Part shown: piece after piece, positions 20,465 to 31,649 of the stretch
Numbering within the stretch: position 1 is the first letter of the stretch
How the letters are laid out: each line of letters begins with the position of its first letter
Assembly (NCBI GenBank): GCA_934045075.1
Contig: OW203738.1
Span: 806,001-870,000, forward strand
Length of the DNA stretch: 64,000 nt
Direction: 5' to 3'
DNA from: Yponomeuta sedellus
Taxonomy: Eukaryota; Arthropoda; Insecta; Lepidoptera; Yponomeutidae
Translations under genes and position numbers: made by a program
Notes under the pieces: model-generated
What the model saw: the letters and a program-made list of their open reading frames with translations, nothing else
Told to the model about the DNA's origin: nothing
The model's database searches: none

Positions 20465-21260
20465 ATTCTTATCTTATTTAAATTAAAATTCGTTACATAG
20501 CCAGTTTCATTACTCTATGATATTAAGGCTAAATAAAAATTTGCGAAACTCCTTGCGGAGCTAATGCTATTCTATCTAGTCTTTAATTTTCAATATAAAG
20601 ATTCAGTCAAGAAGTTTCAGTTGAATTCTCTGCCATATTTAAAAAAAACATGCAATTCAACCTAAATAATTGTTAATAATATTTTCTTTCTGAGAATAAA
20701 CGATTACATCAAGGACTGTTTTTCAATGCTCGCGAGTGTAACTCGAGATTCACTTTCATAGTACCCAGTCTAATTGCTGAAATAACTATTACAAACCTTA
20801 TCATTGAGTTTAAATAACATGAAAAAACAAAAGAGAGTGTTGTAGCCCAGCGCTTCTACGTCTTCAGAAATCCACTTATCTCCAAAGCTGAAACGTGTTT
20901 AAAATGCTCCTTAAAATTACGCGCTGAAAGAAGGCTGCAGTGGCTCCCTCGGTCCACAAAGCAACTCTATATTAGTTGGTGCGGGCTTTGGCCAAGAGCC
21001 CTTCAACTATCTCCTCCGAGCGCCGAGTAATGGAGGAAATAAGAATTAAAGCTGCGGGAATGGAAACGTGAACGGCTGGTTAACTCCTTGGTACTACTAT
21101 TTTCATACTCTTTTTTATTCTTTGTGCACCAATATTAACGTAGCGGACAGACATTTATACTACCTACCTCACTGTCTGCCTGGTCTAGTCTGTGTTGTTG
21201 ATTGTATGTAGTTGTACGACTTAGTTTCAAAATTTGTTTTACGTATGCGTTATAATAAGT
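20465..21260. other. Unassigned
   Basis: No supported feature. Confidence 0.5.
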
Positions 21261-21265
21261 ACTGA

Positions 21266-21512
21266 AGCTCGTGACCTAGTCGAACCATGTGTTTGGAATC
21301 AATTACTTAAGTTTAACAACAACAGGCTCGGTCAGTTGCAGGTTGGGTGACCGTCACGTTTCTACCTCTAGTGGCTAATGTAACAATAGTCGTTAAGCCA
21401 TTTCAGAGGCCTTATGGGCGGGTTGATAACTTTTGACAGTAAGGCCCGCCACTGTCCTACAATCCTCCCGTGCCCCCAGTAGTGGGGACATACAATACAA
21501 GGGTTGATATCG
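21266..21512 (+). mobile_element. SINE B with internal deletions
   Basis: 5S-like head ('taagtttaacaacaacagg', 'gttgggtgaccgtc') and tail present; about 100 bp of the body and the tail hairpin are missing. Confidence 0.8.
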
Positions 21513-21577
21513 AAAAATATTGTGAGTACTAAGTGCGATGTTTCCTCTTTATATAATACTAGGTATTCACCAATACC

Positions 21578-21752
21578 TCTTCTTCTTCTTCAGGCTATAC
21601 TAGTCCACTGCTAGACATAGCCCTCCCATAATGAGCGCCATAGCGCAAGGTTGTGCCATCATTGGGGGGTAGTGCCCATAATCCCCACGCTGGGCATGCG
21701 AGTTGGGATCGCAGTTTGGTGGAATTGTACTGCAGGGGACAGGTTCACCAGT
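21578..21752 (-). mobile_element. SINE C, 3' part
   Basis: Reverse (GAA)n tail, 'ctatgtctagcagtggac', 'gcgccatagcgcaagg' and 'gggcatgcgagttggg'. Confidence 0.8.
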
Positions 21753-22034
21753 ACAGGTAAGTCTATTTCTCTAGCTATTACTCTATTTTAGTTCGTAATT
21801 TGCGGTCCGCTCCTCTTACCCCTTGACAGATTGTGACAGCCGTCAGGTTACAAGCGGAAATAAATCCGCGCCCGTAATAAAATTAATTAACTGGTACACG
21901 CGTCTCCCTGTTCCGGGGCAATTGTGCCACTAATTAAATACGTAAGTTACGCGCGGGGATTACATGCGAAATGATTTACATCGCGGCTCGTTTAGATCGG
22001 GCGATTCAGAAACCGATTTTGAATCATGTTATTT

Positions 22035-22390
22035 ATTTATTCTCCTATAATATAGGCTGCAGGACACAGGATTTCTGTCAGAGGGAGAGGAAGCTCTTAA
22101 TTACTACGCGTGCCCATCGCGGATTGGCACTTTCAAGCGCTGACGTATTCTAACAACTCAGACTCAGGTTTTTTCGTGATGTTTTCCTTCACAACAGCAT
22201 CTGATTTTGCTACCGTAACTTCAAAGATGTGTAAACTTAAAAAACAAAGTCTTCGGAACATGCCCGCACTGGGTATCGCTTCAAACGAAATCAAATCAAT
22301 TTATTTCAACGTAAAGAATTTACATTCTACTTTCTGAATGTAAAACGTAAGCCGCTGTCTTCGGGCCGTATTGTAAAGGAAGGCCAATGA
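22035..22390 (-). mobile_element. SINE E followed by LINE M 3' tail
   Basis: 22035-22280: minus E with the shared core 'gaaggaaaacatcacg' and 'cattgtacc'-like head remnant. 22281-22390: minus LINE 3' UTR ('tttacattctactttctgaatg', 'cttcgggccgtattgta') as at 38.2 kb. Confidence 0.55.
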
Positions 22391-22557
22391 GACGAGATAA
22401 AGAATGTAAACAAAGCTTCAGGGGTTGAAAACATTTTTATTTGAATAAATTATAGCTATGCCAATTCCGGAAATTGGCTCGTATGTATGTCTGTCTGTGT
22501 GAAATTTGATCTCCCATAACTTCTTAACCAAAGACGAATGGCATTTGGTAGGACAAC

Positions 22558-22900
22558 CCAACGCGCTCATTAGGAGAGGGCTATGTCCAGCAGTGGACTA
22601 ATATATAACATATTTCGTGTTCGAGTGGAAAAAAGTCGCATGGCTTATCGTCCGACATTGTCAGTGTAGTGTGTCGCAACCCTAATAGTGCTTTGTGATA
22701 GCTGATTGAGGGTAGTCTGAAACCTTGTCAGCGAAGACGCGAACAGGTGCCAGCCATCAGTCTTCTCGTGACCACGATGACTGTAACGTCGTCGAAACGT
22801 CGAGGTAAAATAGCAATAAATTACTACGCGATTAAGTCCTGAAAATATTCTAAGTGGACTAATATATAGCCTGAAGAAGAAGAAAGAAGAATTCTCGTGT
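22558..22900 (+). mobile_element. RTE/SINE C tail split by a Penelope-type insertion
   Basis: 'gctcattaggagagggctatg' and 'cagcagtggactaatata' are interrupted and resume at 22853 with the same 16 bases, then 'gcctgaagaagaagaaag'. Confidence 0.8.
22608..22852 (+). mobile_element. Penelope-type non-autonomous insertion (245 bp)
   Basis: Flanked by AGTGGACTAATATATA at 22592-22607 and 22853-22868 (16-bp target duplication). The 3' part has ACCACGATGAC, a loop, GTCGTCGAAACGTCG, then 'aatagcaataaattac' and 'gaaaatattct', the same end as at 62.3 kb. No protein. Confidence 0.75.
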
Positions 22901-23140
22901 TTGCGCTAGTTTCATAGGCTCTATAAAAGCAGCAGAGGCCGAACATAAAAATGTTTAGAGGTGAAAGGTCTAAACGCGGTTTAATACTTCACTCGTACGA
23001 CGTTTTATACTGTTATTAAAATTTTGATAATGAAGACCAGTGAATCTCTTCGTCGTGTAAAATTTACAGTAATTTATTATTTCGACAGTTTATTGTCAGG
23101 GAAAAATTTAACTTGAAGTCTAACGCGACCTACAAAACTT
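22900..23140. other. Unassigned
   Basis: No supported feature. Confidence 0.5.
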
Positions 23141-23400
23141 CTTCTTTAGGCTATAATAGTCTACTGCTGGACATAGCCCTCCCCTAATGAGCGCCATAGC
23201 GCAAGTTTGTGCCATCATTGGGGGGTAATGCCCATAATCCCCATGCTGGGTATGCGGGTTGAGGATCGCAGTTTGGTGAAATTGTACTGCAGAGGGCGCT
23301 GCTGCCTACCCACCGATTTGTGTCCCTTAGTCGCCTTTTACGACACCCGCGGGAAGAATTTGGGGAAGTGCTATTCTCTAGGCCGACACCACACAGCAAC
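23141..23400 (-). mobile_element. SINE C, nearly complete
   Basis: From the reversed tail ('cttcttctttaggctata') through 'ccccatgctgggtatgcggg' to the 5' end ('ctctaggccgacaccacaca'). Confidence 0.85.
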
Positions 23401-23472
23401 AAAACTAGACGAGCTGATTTAAATGTTGGGTTTTCCACCTCGAATCTATTTAGTCCTTTTTAGGATGATGTC

Positions 23473-23892
23473 TGTATGTAATACAGAGAGTATTGTAAAG
23501 AGGTTCGAAATTTCACTGATGCCGGTGAGTCGCCCATTAGCTCAGCTGGAAGAGCGCTGGCACGAATAGCCAGAGGCTCCAGGTTCGAGTCCCGGCATGG
23601 GTGTAATTTTTAGCCTATAAACAGGTTTTTAAAATTGTTCTTAGCACGAGACATCAGCGCCATCTGGCTTATTAACTTAAGCCAGATGTCGCTGCCTGTA
23701 CGTAATACAGAGAATAGTGTAAAGAGGTTCGAAATTTTACTGATGCTGTTGAGTCGCCCATTAGCTCAATTGGAAGAACGTTGGCACGGATAGCCAGAGG
23801 TCGCGGGTTTGAATCCCGGCATGGGTGGAATTTTTAGCCTCTGAATAGGTTTTTAAAATTGTCCATAGCACGGGTTAGTGCATTAAAAATAA
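23473..23892 (+). mobile_element. Two A-family units in direct orientation
   Basis: Units at 23473-23650 and 23675-23892, each with tRNA-like core ('gtcgcccattagctcag', B boxes 'aggttcgagtccc' and 'gggtttgaatccc'). Confidence 0.8.
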
Positions 23893-23940
23893 TATAATCG
23901 TGAGAAAACCCACTTGGGTTTTCTCACGATTATATTATTT
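23887..23940. repeat. Perfect 26-bp hairpin at the A-family tail
   Basis: Arms 23887-23912 and 23915-23940 pair perfectly with a 2-nt spacer ('tgagaaaaccca' / 'tgggttttctca' next to the loop). The left arm overlaps the A tail. Confidence 0.9.
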
Positions 23941-23944
23941 ATTC

Positions 23945-24055
23945 TGAGGTGTTCAACCCTGTTACTTGAAATTGCCAATCCGCAATGGGCACGCATTTTA
24001 ATTAAACCCATACTCTCTAAGAAAAAGCTTGAACCCTGCAACAGGAAGTTTGTAG
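23945..24055 (+). mobile_element. SINE E 3' part
   Basis: 'cttgaaattgccaatccgc', 'gtgggcacgc'-like block, 'cccatactctctaag' and 'aaccctgcaacagg'. Confidence 0.55.
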
Positions 24056-24164
24056 TTTACAAAAAAAACCGATTCTAACTGCAATAGTGTACTTCGGTGA
24101 TTTCAGCTTAGTAACTCCCGGAGCGCCTGCGCAGCGTATCAGTTAGCACTACACATCATTAAAT

Positions 24165-24236
24165 TAATTCCGAAATCACTTACAATTCAAGTAACTACGA
24201 AGTCACTTACTTGAATTGTAAGTGATTTCGGAATTA
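24165..24236. repeat. Fold-back element, 30-bp perfect arms
   Basis: Arms 24165-24194 and 24207-24236 are exact complements ('taattccgaaatcactta' ...). Related to 9.56 and 52.85 kb. Confidence 0.88.
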
Positions 24237-24257
24237 AGTAACATTTTTATCATTCTT

Positions 24258-25240
24258 AATTTTTAACGTAAATTTATTTATACCCTATTCATTGAAGCTT
24301 GAGACAAAAGGTAAACACAGAAATAGTGACTCTCAAACTTTTATCGGAAGAAACAGCACGCTCGCGTCAACAAGTTGGGAGAGTGAAAATGGCGGTTATA
24401 ACCCTAACGAAAATAAAATAGCATCTTTCAAATTAGAACGTTTGCATCACATTACATCTTTAATAAGCAGTGTTATAATACGTTCAAAATTTGTGAAAAA
24501 GTTATTGTACTAAAATAAAATTTATATAAAATGCATTATTTACCAAAATATGAAAACTAGATTTGATAATACTATTTTTATTTTTAATGCACTAACCCGT
24601 GCTAAGGAACAAATTTAAAAACCTATTTAGAGGCTAAAAATTTCACCCATGCCGGGATTCGAACCCGCAACCTCTGGCTATCCGTGCCAGCGCTCTTCCA
24701 ATTGAGCCAATGGGCGACTCACCGGCATCAGTGAAATTTCGAACCTCTTTACACTATTCTCTGTATTACGTACAGGCAGCGACATCTGACTTATTGACTT
24801 AAGCAAATCGCATTACTTTCAGCTGCAAAGTAGGTAGTCGGGGCTGAAAGTAATGCAATTTGCTTAAGTCAGATGTCGCTGCCTGTACGTAATACAGAGA
24901 ATAGTGTAAAGAGGTTCGAAATTTCACTGATGCCAGTGAGTCGCCCATTGGCTCAATTGGAAGAGCGCTGGCACGGATAGCCAGAGGTTGCGGGTTTGAA
25001 TCCCGGCATGGGTGAAATTTTTAGCCTCTAAATAGGTTTTTAGATTTGATATTTATTTTTTTCAAACACATTATATATTTTTACGATATTTTTAACAATC
25101 AATGTCGATTTTTTTAAATTTATTTCTGATTAATAACAAACTTGGCATAATAAATTACCCTTTCTTTTGTTTGTTTACCTTTTGTCACAAGCTTCAATAA
25201 ATAGGGTATAGTAAGTTACGTTAAAAATTTGCATGTTTTG
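24258..25240. repeat. Outer inverted repeat enclosing an A-family palindrome
   Basis: 'taccctattcattgaagctt' and 'gacaaaaggtaaac' (24281-24315) are mirrored at 25164-25210 ('gtttaccttttgtc', 'aagcttcaataaatagggta'), about 60 bp per arm. Confidence 0.75.
24567..25041. mobile_element. A-family palindrome
   Basis: Minus unit 24567-24826 and plus unit 24827-25041. Both share 'ctcttccaattgag' (or its complement), where other copies read 'ctctaccaattgag', so they are an inverted duplication of one copy and not two insertions. Confidence 0.88.
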
Positions 25241-25241
25241 T

Positions 25242-25619
25242 AGATTAAATTATTTCTAATGTCTCTGTCTACTCCCTCGGGAATACAAGTGTTTCCTTAC
25301 ATCGTCACTGAAATCCACAGAACCCAGCCGGAAAAGTTACCATAGCAACTTTATGAAACTCAATAAAATAAATAACGTTTCACTCCTTGATACATTCCAA
25401 GCAGTCTCGCGTAGTGCTCGTAGCAGCTCGTAGCGGGGCAAAAAAGCCCATAGGAATCCCTCGGCGCGGTCCCGCGGCGGCGTAGCACACCGTAGCACAT
25501 TGTAGCGTCGCGCGGGGACGATAAAACTTGCGAACGAGTTAAAAACACTGTATAAAGAGTCTGCGAGTGTTAGTAACATGGCTCGTTGTTTTTAGGGTTC
25601 CCTTATTTTTACAAGTGAC
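25242..25619. other. Unassigned, locally GC-rich near 25.4-25.5 kb
   Basis: An 80-codon minus frame (25337-25579) has no recognisable domain. Confidence 0.4.
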
Positions 25620-25865
25620 CCCTAACCTTACCCCGACCTCCTCTTACAGAAGGTTTCAGAATTGACAATTTGACTATTGGAGAAGAGCGCAGCTGCGAAA
25701 AACTGCAGGCAGATGCTGGATGCGGCAAGCTCACAACAGGGTGCTATGGCACTCATTAGGGGAGGGCTATCGTATGTCCACCAGTGGACTACATAATATT
25801 ATGTAGTCCACTGCTGGACATAGTCCTATAGCCCTAAGCTATATAGCTTGAAGAAGAAGAAGAAA
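25620..25865 (+). mobile_element. RTE LINE 3' end fragment with inverted tail
   Basis: 'agctgcgaaaaactgcagg', 'cagatgctggatgcggcaag' and 'gcactcattaggggagggct' match the RTE C-terminal coding end. The tail then folds back ('gtggactacataatattatg', 'tagtccactgctggac') before 'gaagaagaagaag'. Confidence 0.75.
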
Positions 25866-25904
25866 AGAGCGATGCGGAGCGGAACCGTAGAAAGCCAGAA
25901 TCAC

Positions 25905-26240
25905 ATTCGGGAGGTCATAGAGCTGAATCCTGGCATTCGACATTGATTTTGTCTTTATGTTAACGTATATTTGTAAATTTGTAGTAGCAATTCCACTCGG
26001 TCGCTGTGAAGGAAAATATCGTGAGGATTCTGAACTGAAGAAATCTGAATTTCGGAGGTGTTTCACGGAGTCACTACATCCTCTTTCAGTCCACAACGTT
26101 CTCTAATCAGACTATTGCGTATCCTGTCATTCAAAGAAACACTACACATACTTCTCAAGGACCTCATTTCTACTGCATTAATTCTACTTTCTTGCTTCTT
26201 TTGCCACACCCAAGTCTCGCTACCATACATAAGTGTTAAT
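25905..26240. mobile_element. SINE E head/middle (+) and LINE F fragment (-)
   Basis: 25905-26050: 'aacgtatatttgtaaatttg' and 'gtgaaggaaaatatcgtgagg'. 26060-26240: reverse of the F RT coding part (matches 19.62-19.80 kb). Confidence 0.7.
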
Positions 26241-26463
26241 TAAGTATACGTTCTCTCTCTCTGAGAGTAGCATTGCAGTAGAGTGTATAATAGTCCACAT
26301 GATAAAATGAAACTGTATGGGAAGTGCTTGAGTATAGCTCGGATTAGAATTTTGTTTGCGAAACTGAAGTGACAAACTGATACTTAAAAATATGTTTAGT
26401 GAAATTATTATTTTAAAATTCGACGGTTATCAAGATTATTAACTAACGGTTATTAATACTATT

Positions 26464-26642
26464 TATAGTCTGTTAGCTTTAAGAATATAACTCGGCTGCT
26501 ATCGGATAGAATCGAATCGGAACTAATATGACATTAATTTGGAAATCAGAACTCGATTATTAGTCCAAAAACCGGCGAAAACTGGCGAAAACCGCAGCTT
26601 ACTCTAGAGCCCAAGGTACATTCTAAAAGCTAACAGACTATA
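26464..26642. mobile_element. TIR MITE (Tc1/mariner-like)
   Basis: 179 bp; both ends begin TATAGTCTGTTAGCTTT when read inward, and the TIR extends about 30 bp with few mismatches. TA at the ends fits a TA target. Confidence 0.75.
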
Positions 26643-26824
26643 CTATAATGTGTGTAAACGTGGGTACACAAAAGGGTCACAGTGTTTGAATTTGCTTCAG
26701 GGCAAAGCTCAAGATATGCGCTAGTCCCACTGTTGCTACATTTTTGAAGCGGTTGAAAGAGCATTGTCTATCTCTGTCATAACATTGAGCTATATATTTA
26801 CGTATTTATTTATTCATTTTTGTT

Positions 26825-27000
26825 TATGTTTCCTCACGATGTTTTCCGTCACCGTTAGCATGTATGTTGCGACTACAAATTCGCAAATGTACGTAACTTT
26901 GAAATTAAACAAAGTCATTGGTACATGCCCGCACTCGGGATCGAACCTGGGGCTTTCGCTTGCCAGTCCATGGTTCTACCCACTGAGCTACCACCGCTCA
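26825..27000 (-). mobile_element. SINE D, head part
   Basis: Minus strand: 'ggtggtagctcagtgggtag', B box 'ggttcgatcccg', 'catgtaccaatgactttg', 'gaaaacatcgtgagg'. Confidence 0.8.
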
Positions 27001-27119
27001 TTATTATGTAGCTCATTATTATTATCATTTGTTTATGTAGTTTATTTCTTTCTTTCATAGTTAGGTAGGTTATTTTAATATTTATGTAGTATATTTTGTA
27101 CACGTATATAGACCCGCTT

Positions 27120-27245
27120 TTTAATGCTTCTCCGACTCTCTAAGGTTTGCTGGAAGAAATCTCTTTCAGAGATAAGCTCGCCTTTGTACATGTTTTGCTA
27201 TGTAATGTGCTGTTAAATGTTTCGTGTGCAATAAAGCATAAATAA
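27120..27245 (+). mobile_element. LINE 3' tail
   Basis: 'ggtttgctggaagaaatctc', 'aagctcgcctttgtac' and 'gcaataaagc' with A-rich end. Confidence 0.55.
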
Positions 27246-27564
27246 TTAAACGCTCTGATTTTCAGTTGTAACCTGCCAAGAATTAAACGCTCTGATTTTC
27301 AGTTGTAACAATGACGCGCACCGCAACACTTCTCAATTATTTGACAATTGAACCACGACTACAGGAACTGGGTTCAGACTTGGAAGTTTCGTCACGTAGC
27401 AAAGCTGCGTGGCTGTTGTTTCGATTGCTGCACCCTCTTAGTAGTGTTGCAGTTGTCTATCGCAAGACTGCGACACTATTTACATAATTGTATTCGATCC
27501 CGACAAGGATTGAGACGAGGCGTACAAAATTGGAGATCTGCCGTCATGGTAAGTCTACTTTTTA

Positions 27565-27922
27565 TAAAACCTAGCGGTAGTGCATCTACCTACCATGCAA
27601 GAGGTCCCGGGTTCGAATCCCGGCTGGAAACAAAAAAACCCAGGTCTTGGATGTTTACATGTTTGTGATGTCGCTGTTTCTGGTTCCCACGACACAGGGT
27701 ATCCTAGTGTGGGGCCAAAAGCAATGTATGTGCCTGTATGTAAATGTCAGAAGCCTTATGGGCGGTTTATAACTTCTGACAGTAAGGCCTGCCACTGTCT
27801 TACAATCCTCCACCAACCCGGACTTGGCCCCCGTGGTGAAGTATGGCCTAACCTTCCTGCGATGCAGGAAGAGACCCGTGCCCCAGCAGTGGGGACATTC
27901 AAGGGTTGATAACGATAACAAA
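27565..27922 (+). mobile_element. SINE H fused to SINE B 3' part
   Basis: H 27565-27746: tRNA-like head ('gaggtcccgggttcgaatcc') to 'ctgtatgtaaatgtc'. B 27747-27922 starts mid-body at 'agaagccttatgggcgg' and reaches its tail. Confidence 0.8.
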
Positions 27923-27924
27923 CA

Positions 27925-28400
27925 GATTACTTTCACTTGTGTTTAAAATTTAATTTACTAACACATTTAGAAATGAAATGTATAAAAGTTCTCATTACAT
28001 AACCTGTACCTTGAAATAACCAGTGTGAGGAGTGGCTAGGTGTCTAGGAACTAGATTAGCTGATTAATCAGCGGCTTTACTCACGATCTTCTCTTTCATA
28101 GAAACGAATCTTATCGCTAGCATATATTATAGAACTCAGCTAGAAGTAAGAAAAACAACTCCATGATACAAAAGTAAGTTAAAACTTAAGTATACATGTG
28201 GGAATTTGAACACAGAACATCACTCATGGAGTAAATCTTTGGACGGTCTTATAGTTCATTTTTTTCATATTACTTTACAGATAAAAACTCTTATTTAAGT
28301 TAAGAGAAACTATTATTTAGGCATGCATTTATATAGGTACCTCTGAAACTATCATTTTCTATGTTTTTTGTACATTTACTTCCTTCTCTAATGTATTAAT
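27925..28400. other. Unassigned
   Basis: No supported feature. Confidence 0.5.
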
Positions 28401-28404
28401 CCAG

Positions 28405-28541
28405 TTCATCCAAGGGTTGTCTGGAAGAGATCACTTTTAGTTATAAAGCCGCCGTATATACTCTTAGGTTAAGAAATATCTGTGTAATTTCCATTTTTAT
28501 GTACAATAAAGTGTTCTCTATCTCTATCTATCTATCTGAAG
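28405..28541 (+). mobile_element. LINE N 3' tail
   Basis: 'ggttgtctggaagagatc', 'gccgccgtatatactc', 'tgtacaataaagtgttctc' and (TATC)n. Nearly identical to 38.94-39.07 kb. Confidence 0.75.
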
Positions 28542-28544
28542 ACA

Positions 28545-29130
28545 ATCAATTAAATAAAAAGGACAAAGTCTGGAATAGTCCAAACGCGCAGCGTCAATAC
28601 TGCACCGATCCAATATTAGCAGACCCTAACGAGTCTAAAGCTCGACTGACCGAAAAAAGTTCCTTCAAACCGCACGCTTTAAGGTTGAGTTTAGCTTGAA
28701 CGCGAGACTAATTATTTAGTTTAAATATTTGCCAATTACAAGCCGAACAGAATCCGCTCAGCGAATAATGGCGTCAGGGTAATAATGTAGTTTTTGATTG
28801 TATAAGTTTCTGGTCACTTTTCAAGTATTCGGAGGAGATGAAACTGGGAGGTCACCAGTCTTTAATTTGTTGGTGATTTTAATAGTGAACATCTAGCGGA
28901 ACAATCGAATCATTATTGTAGTTTTACGGTTGCATACGTGTTGAAACTGTTGCGGTGAGATGGTGAACGTTTCAGCAAATATAATCAAAACGTTACAATA
29001 GTTGTTTCGTTATTCATTTGAGTGTTAAATTTGGACGATTGGCAAATGACGCTCACTTTACTCACTGAACAACTATTTATTAACACTGAAATATACATCT
29101 TAATTGGCCTAACATAAATAAACATAGATA
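28545..29130. other. Unassigned
   Basis: No supported feature. Confidence 0.5.
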
Positions 29131-29134
29131 CTCA

Positions 29135-29760
29135 CAAAAGGGCTGGTCCACCAGTTCAAAGTTGCTCAGCGAGCTATGGAGAGAGCTTCATCGATATAAA
29201 CTCTATATACCAAGGATATGGAGGCTTTACTATACCGATGGCCGTGTTATCCGACAACGCTCTACCCGAAATTGTGGCGGCTTGTCTACATAACAATGTG
29301 CCAAACGTTCAAACTTATGTACCAATAACTATGAGTATTATGTTTATTTTTTCTTCTTCTTTTTCTTTTTCTTCAGGCTATGTTAGTGCACTGCTAGACA
29401 TAATGACATAATAGACACCCTCTGCTAATGAGCGCCATAGCGCCTTGTCTTCAGCTTGCCGCATCCAGCATCTGCCGGCAGTTTTTCGCAGATCGTCATC
29501 CCACCTGGTCGGGGGGCGTCCTACAATACGTTCGCCGAGTCGCGGTCTCACAAGAACACGTTTACTCCAACGGTTGTCGGTTCTTCGCGGGATATGGCCA
29601 GTCCACTGCCACTTTAGCTCGCTAGTTCTCGCTAGCTAGCTTTGGTTCTCTGTTGGATGCATTCGTTACGGATTTTATCCTTCAGAGAAACTCCATGCAT
29701 AGTTCTCTCCATAGGTCGTTGAGCATATTTGGATTAGATAGTGGTTCGGGTAGTGCCCGG
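29135..29760. pseudogene. RTE-clade LINE fragments: RT C-terminus in both orientations
   Basis: 29135-29205 (+) reads TKGLVHQFKVAQRAMERA, a conserved RTE block. 29345-29760 (-) reads PMERTMHGVSLKDKIRNE, then, with frame losses, KWQWTGHI, SKRVLVRPRLGERIVGRPPT, RWDDDLRKTAGRCWMRQAED, KALWRSLA and the tail, ending in (GAA)n-type sequence. This is the C-terminal region after the RT domain. At least two frameshifts and 5' truncation leave it dead. It supplies the coding origin of the SINE C tail. Confidence 0.85.
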
Positions 29761-29965
29761 AATGAGTTATTGTGAAAAACTTATGCTAGTAAGTAACTGT
29801 TATGTAGATCCTAACTAACTTTTACACGCTAAACATTCCCTCGTTTCGTGAGATAATTAGAGGTATTCTAGAGCAGATATATTTTACGATCACTTACAAT
29901 ACCCCCAGAAAACAAAAGACGTCAGCAAAATATTGGGTGGACCTTAGAATAGAACAAATATAGGC

Positions 29966-30625
29966 TTTAAAAACCTATTTAGAGGCTAAAAATTTCACCC
30001 ATGACGGGATTCGGACCCGCGACCTCTGGCTATCCGTGCCAGCGCTCTACCAATTGAGCCAATGGGCGACTGACGGCATCAGTGAAATTTCGAACCTCTT
30101 TACACTATTCTCTGTATTACGTACAAGCAGCGACATCTGACTTAAGCAAATTGCATTACTTACAGCCCCGACTACCTACTTTGCAGCTAGGTTTAACATC
30201 GGAACGATATCACTGTACCCACATGATTATACTATTTTTATTGTGCTAAGGAACAAATTTAAAAACCTATTTAGAGGCTAAAAATTTCACCCATGCCGGG
30301 ATTCGAACCCGCAACCTCTGGCTATCCGTGCCAGCGCTCTACCAATTGAGCCAATGGGCGACTGACGGCATCAGTGAAATTTCGAACCTCTTTACACTAT
30401 TCTCTGTATTACGTACAAGCAGCGACATCTGACTTAAGCAAATTGCATTACTTACAGCCCCGACTACCTACTTTGCAGTTAGGTTTAACATCGGAACCGC
30501 GGGACCCGCGACCTCTGGCTAACCGTACCAGAGTACCAGAGGTCGTGGGTTCAAGTCCCGACATGGGCGAAATTTTTAAATTGGTTATTAAAATTGTCCT
30601 CAGCACGGGTTAGTGCAATAAAAAC
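29966..30625. mobile_element. A-family tandem pair (-) with a third inverted fragment
   Basis: Minus units 29966-30225 and 30226-30497 share 'gggcgactgacggcatc' (4 bp short) and 'acgtacaagcag', so they are copies of each other. 30534-30625 is a plus fragment. Confidence 0.85.
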
Positions 30626-30772
30626 AATAAGTTGTTAATCTAATTCTAAAAGTTCCTTAAAAAGTTTAAAACAAAGTCTTAAACATTTTTTTGCAGGTAT
30701 CATAGTATGCATAGTTTTTAAGTAATTATTTAGTATATTCGCATAAACTACGAATAATTGGACTAGGAATAA

Positions 30773-31173
30773 TAATATTGGCCTTTTTGCATCTACTTAA
30801 TGAGATGATTTATACAGCGTCCAGTGGTATCTTCACTCACACTAGATGGGTGAAGGGACCACTCCGACGCTGTAGTGCCTGGGTCATGGTTTTATAGATG
30901 GTGTAGGCTTGCCCAGCACCTATACCATCCAGACAGCTTAGTCGGCCTAGCCCACAGGAAAGACTAGTCAATACGTGCGGAGCCAACCAAGCCGCGGGTT
31001 TCCTCACGATGTTTTCCTTCACCGTTAGCGTGTGGTATTGCGACTGCAAATTTGCAAATGTACGTAACTTTGAAATTAAACAAAGTCATTGGTACATGCC
31101 CGCACTCGGGATCGAACCTGGGGCTCTCGCTTGCCAGTCTATGGTTCTACCCACTGAGCTACCACCGCTTGGA
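30773..31173 (-). mobile_element. SINE D, full length
   Basis: Flanked by TGGACTAGGAATAA at 30759-30772 and 31174-31187, a 14-bp target duplication. Minus strand starts with tRNA-like 'agcggtggtagctcagtggg', B box, 'gaaggaaaacatcgtgagg' and ends 'gatgcaaaaaggcc'. 401 bp. Confidence 0.9.
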
Positions 31174-31339
31174 TGGACTAGGAATAACTACTGTACATTT
31201 ATATTGGAATATACTTTTGATCGTGCCATTCAAGTTGTACATAGGCTGCTACTTATGTATGCAGAATCTGGGTTTCCAATAATTTTAAACGCAATGTCTG
31301 ACCTCCATGGTCAAATTTGTTCTTTTTTTAAATACTGAC

Positions 31340-31647
31340 CGCTAATATTTTTTTCTTATACACGTTAGTGCTTGGTTTTTGTTGGGTTTAAAATGTCATA
31401 TCGCTGAAAAATGGAATACTTTCGTGAAAATATTCGTGCTATGATTCATTACGATTTTCGACGTGGTTTAACGCAACAACAGTGCGTAGATCAATTAACT
31501 TCGACTTTTGGTGGTGAAGCTCCATCAAAAACGACTGTGTATCACTGGTGTAGTAAGTTTAATCCAAGGCGCATTGAGAGTTTAAGCCCTCGTATTGCAT
31601 TAGAACAAAATCTCGTGAGTGCAATCAACACCATGAAATGCTTTTAA
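31340..31647 (+). pseudogene. mariner (DD34D) transposase N-terminus, broken
   Basis: The frame from 31411 reads FRENIRAMIHYDFRRGLTQQ, QCVDQLTSTFGGEAPSKTTV, YHWCSKFNPRRIESLSP, the first helix-turn-helix of an irritans-type mariner transposase. After ~60 residues similarity is lost, then stop. The catalytic domain is absent. Fits as the missing half of the kind of element at 5.0 kb, though the two need not come from one insertion. Confidence 0.75.
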
Positions 31648-31649
31648 GC

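Noticed and set aside
22771..22800. Hammerhead ribozyme at the Penelope-type tail
   Set aside because: GAAAC is present but CUGANGA is not; the GATGAC bases are used in the stem instead.
23184..23438. 84-codon minus frame (also at 32.8 and 51.8 kb)
   Set aside because: Chance frame through SINE C; recurrence follows the SINE.
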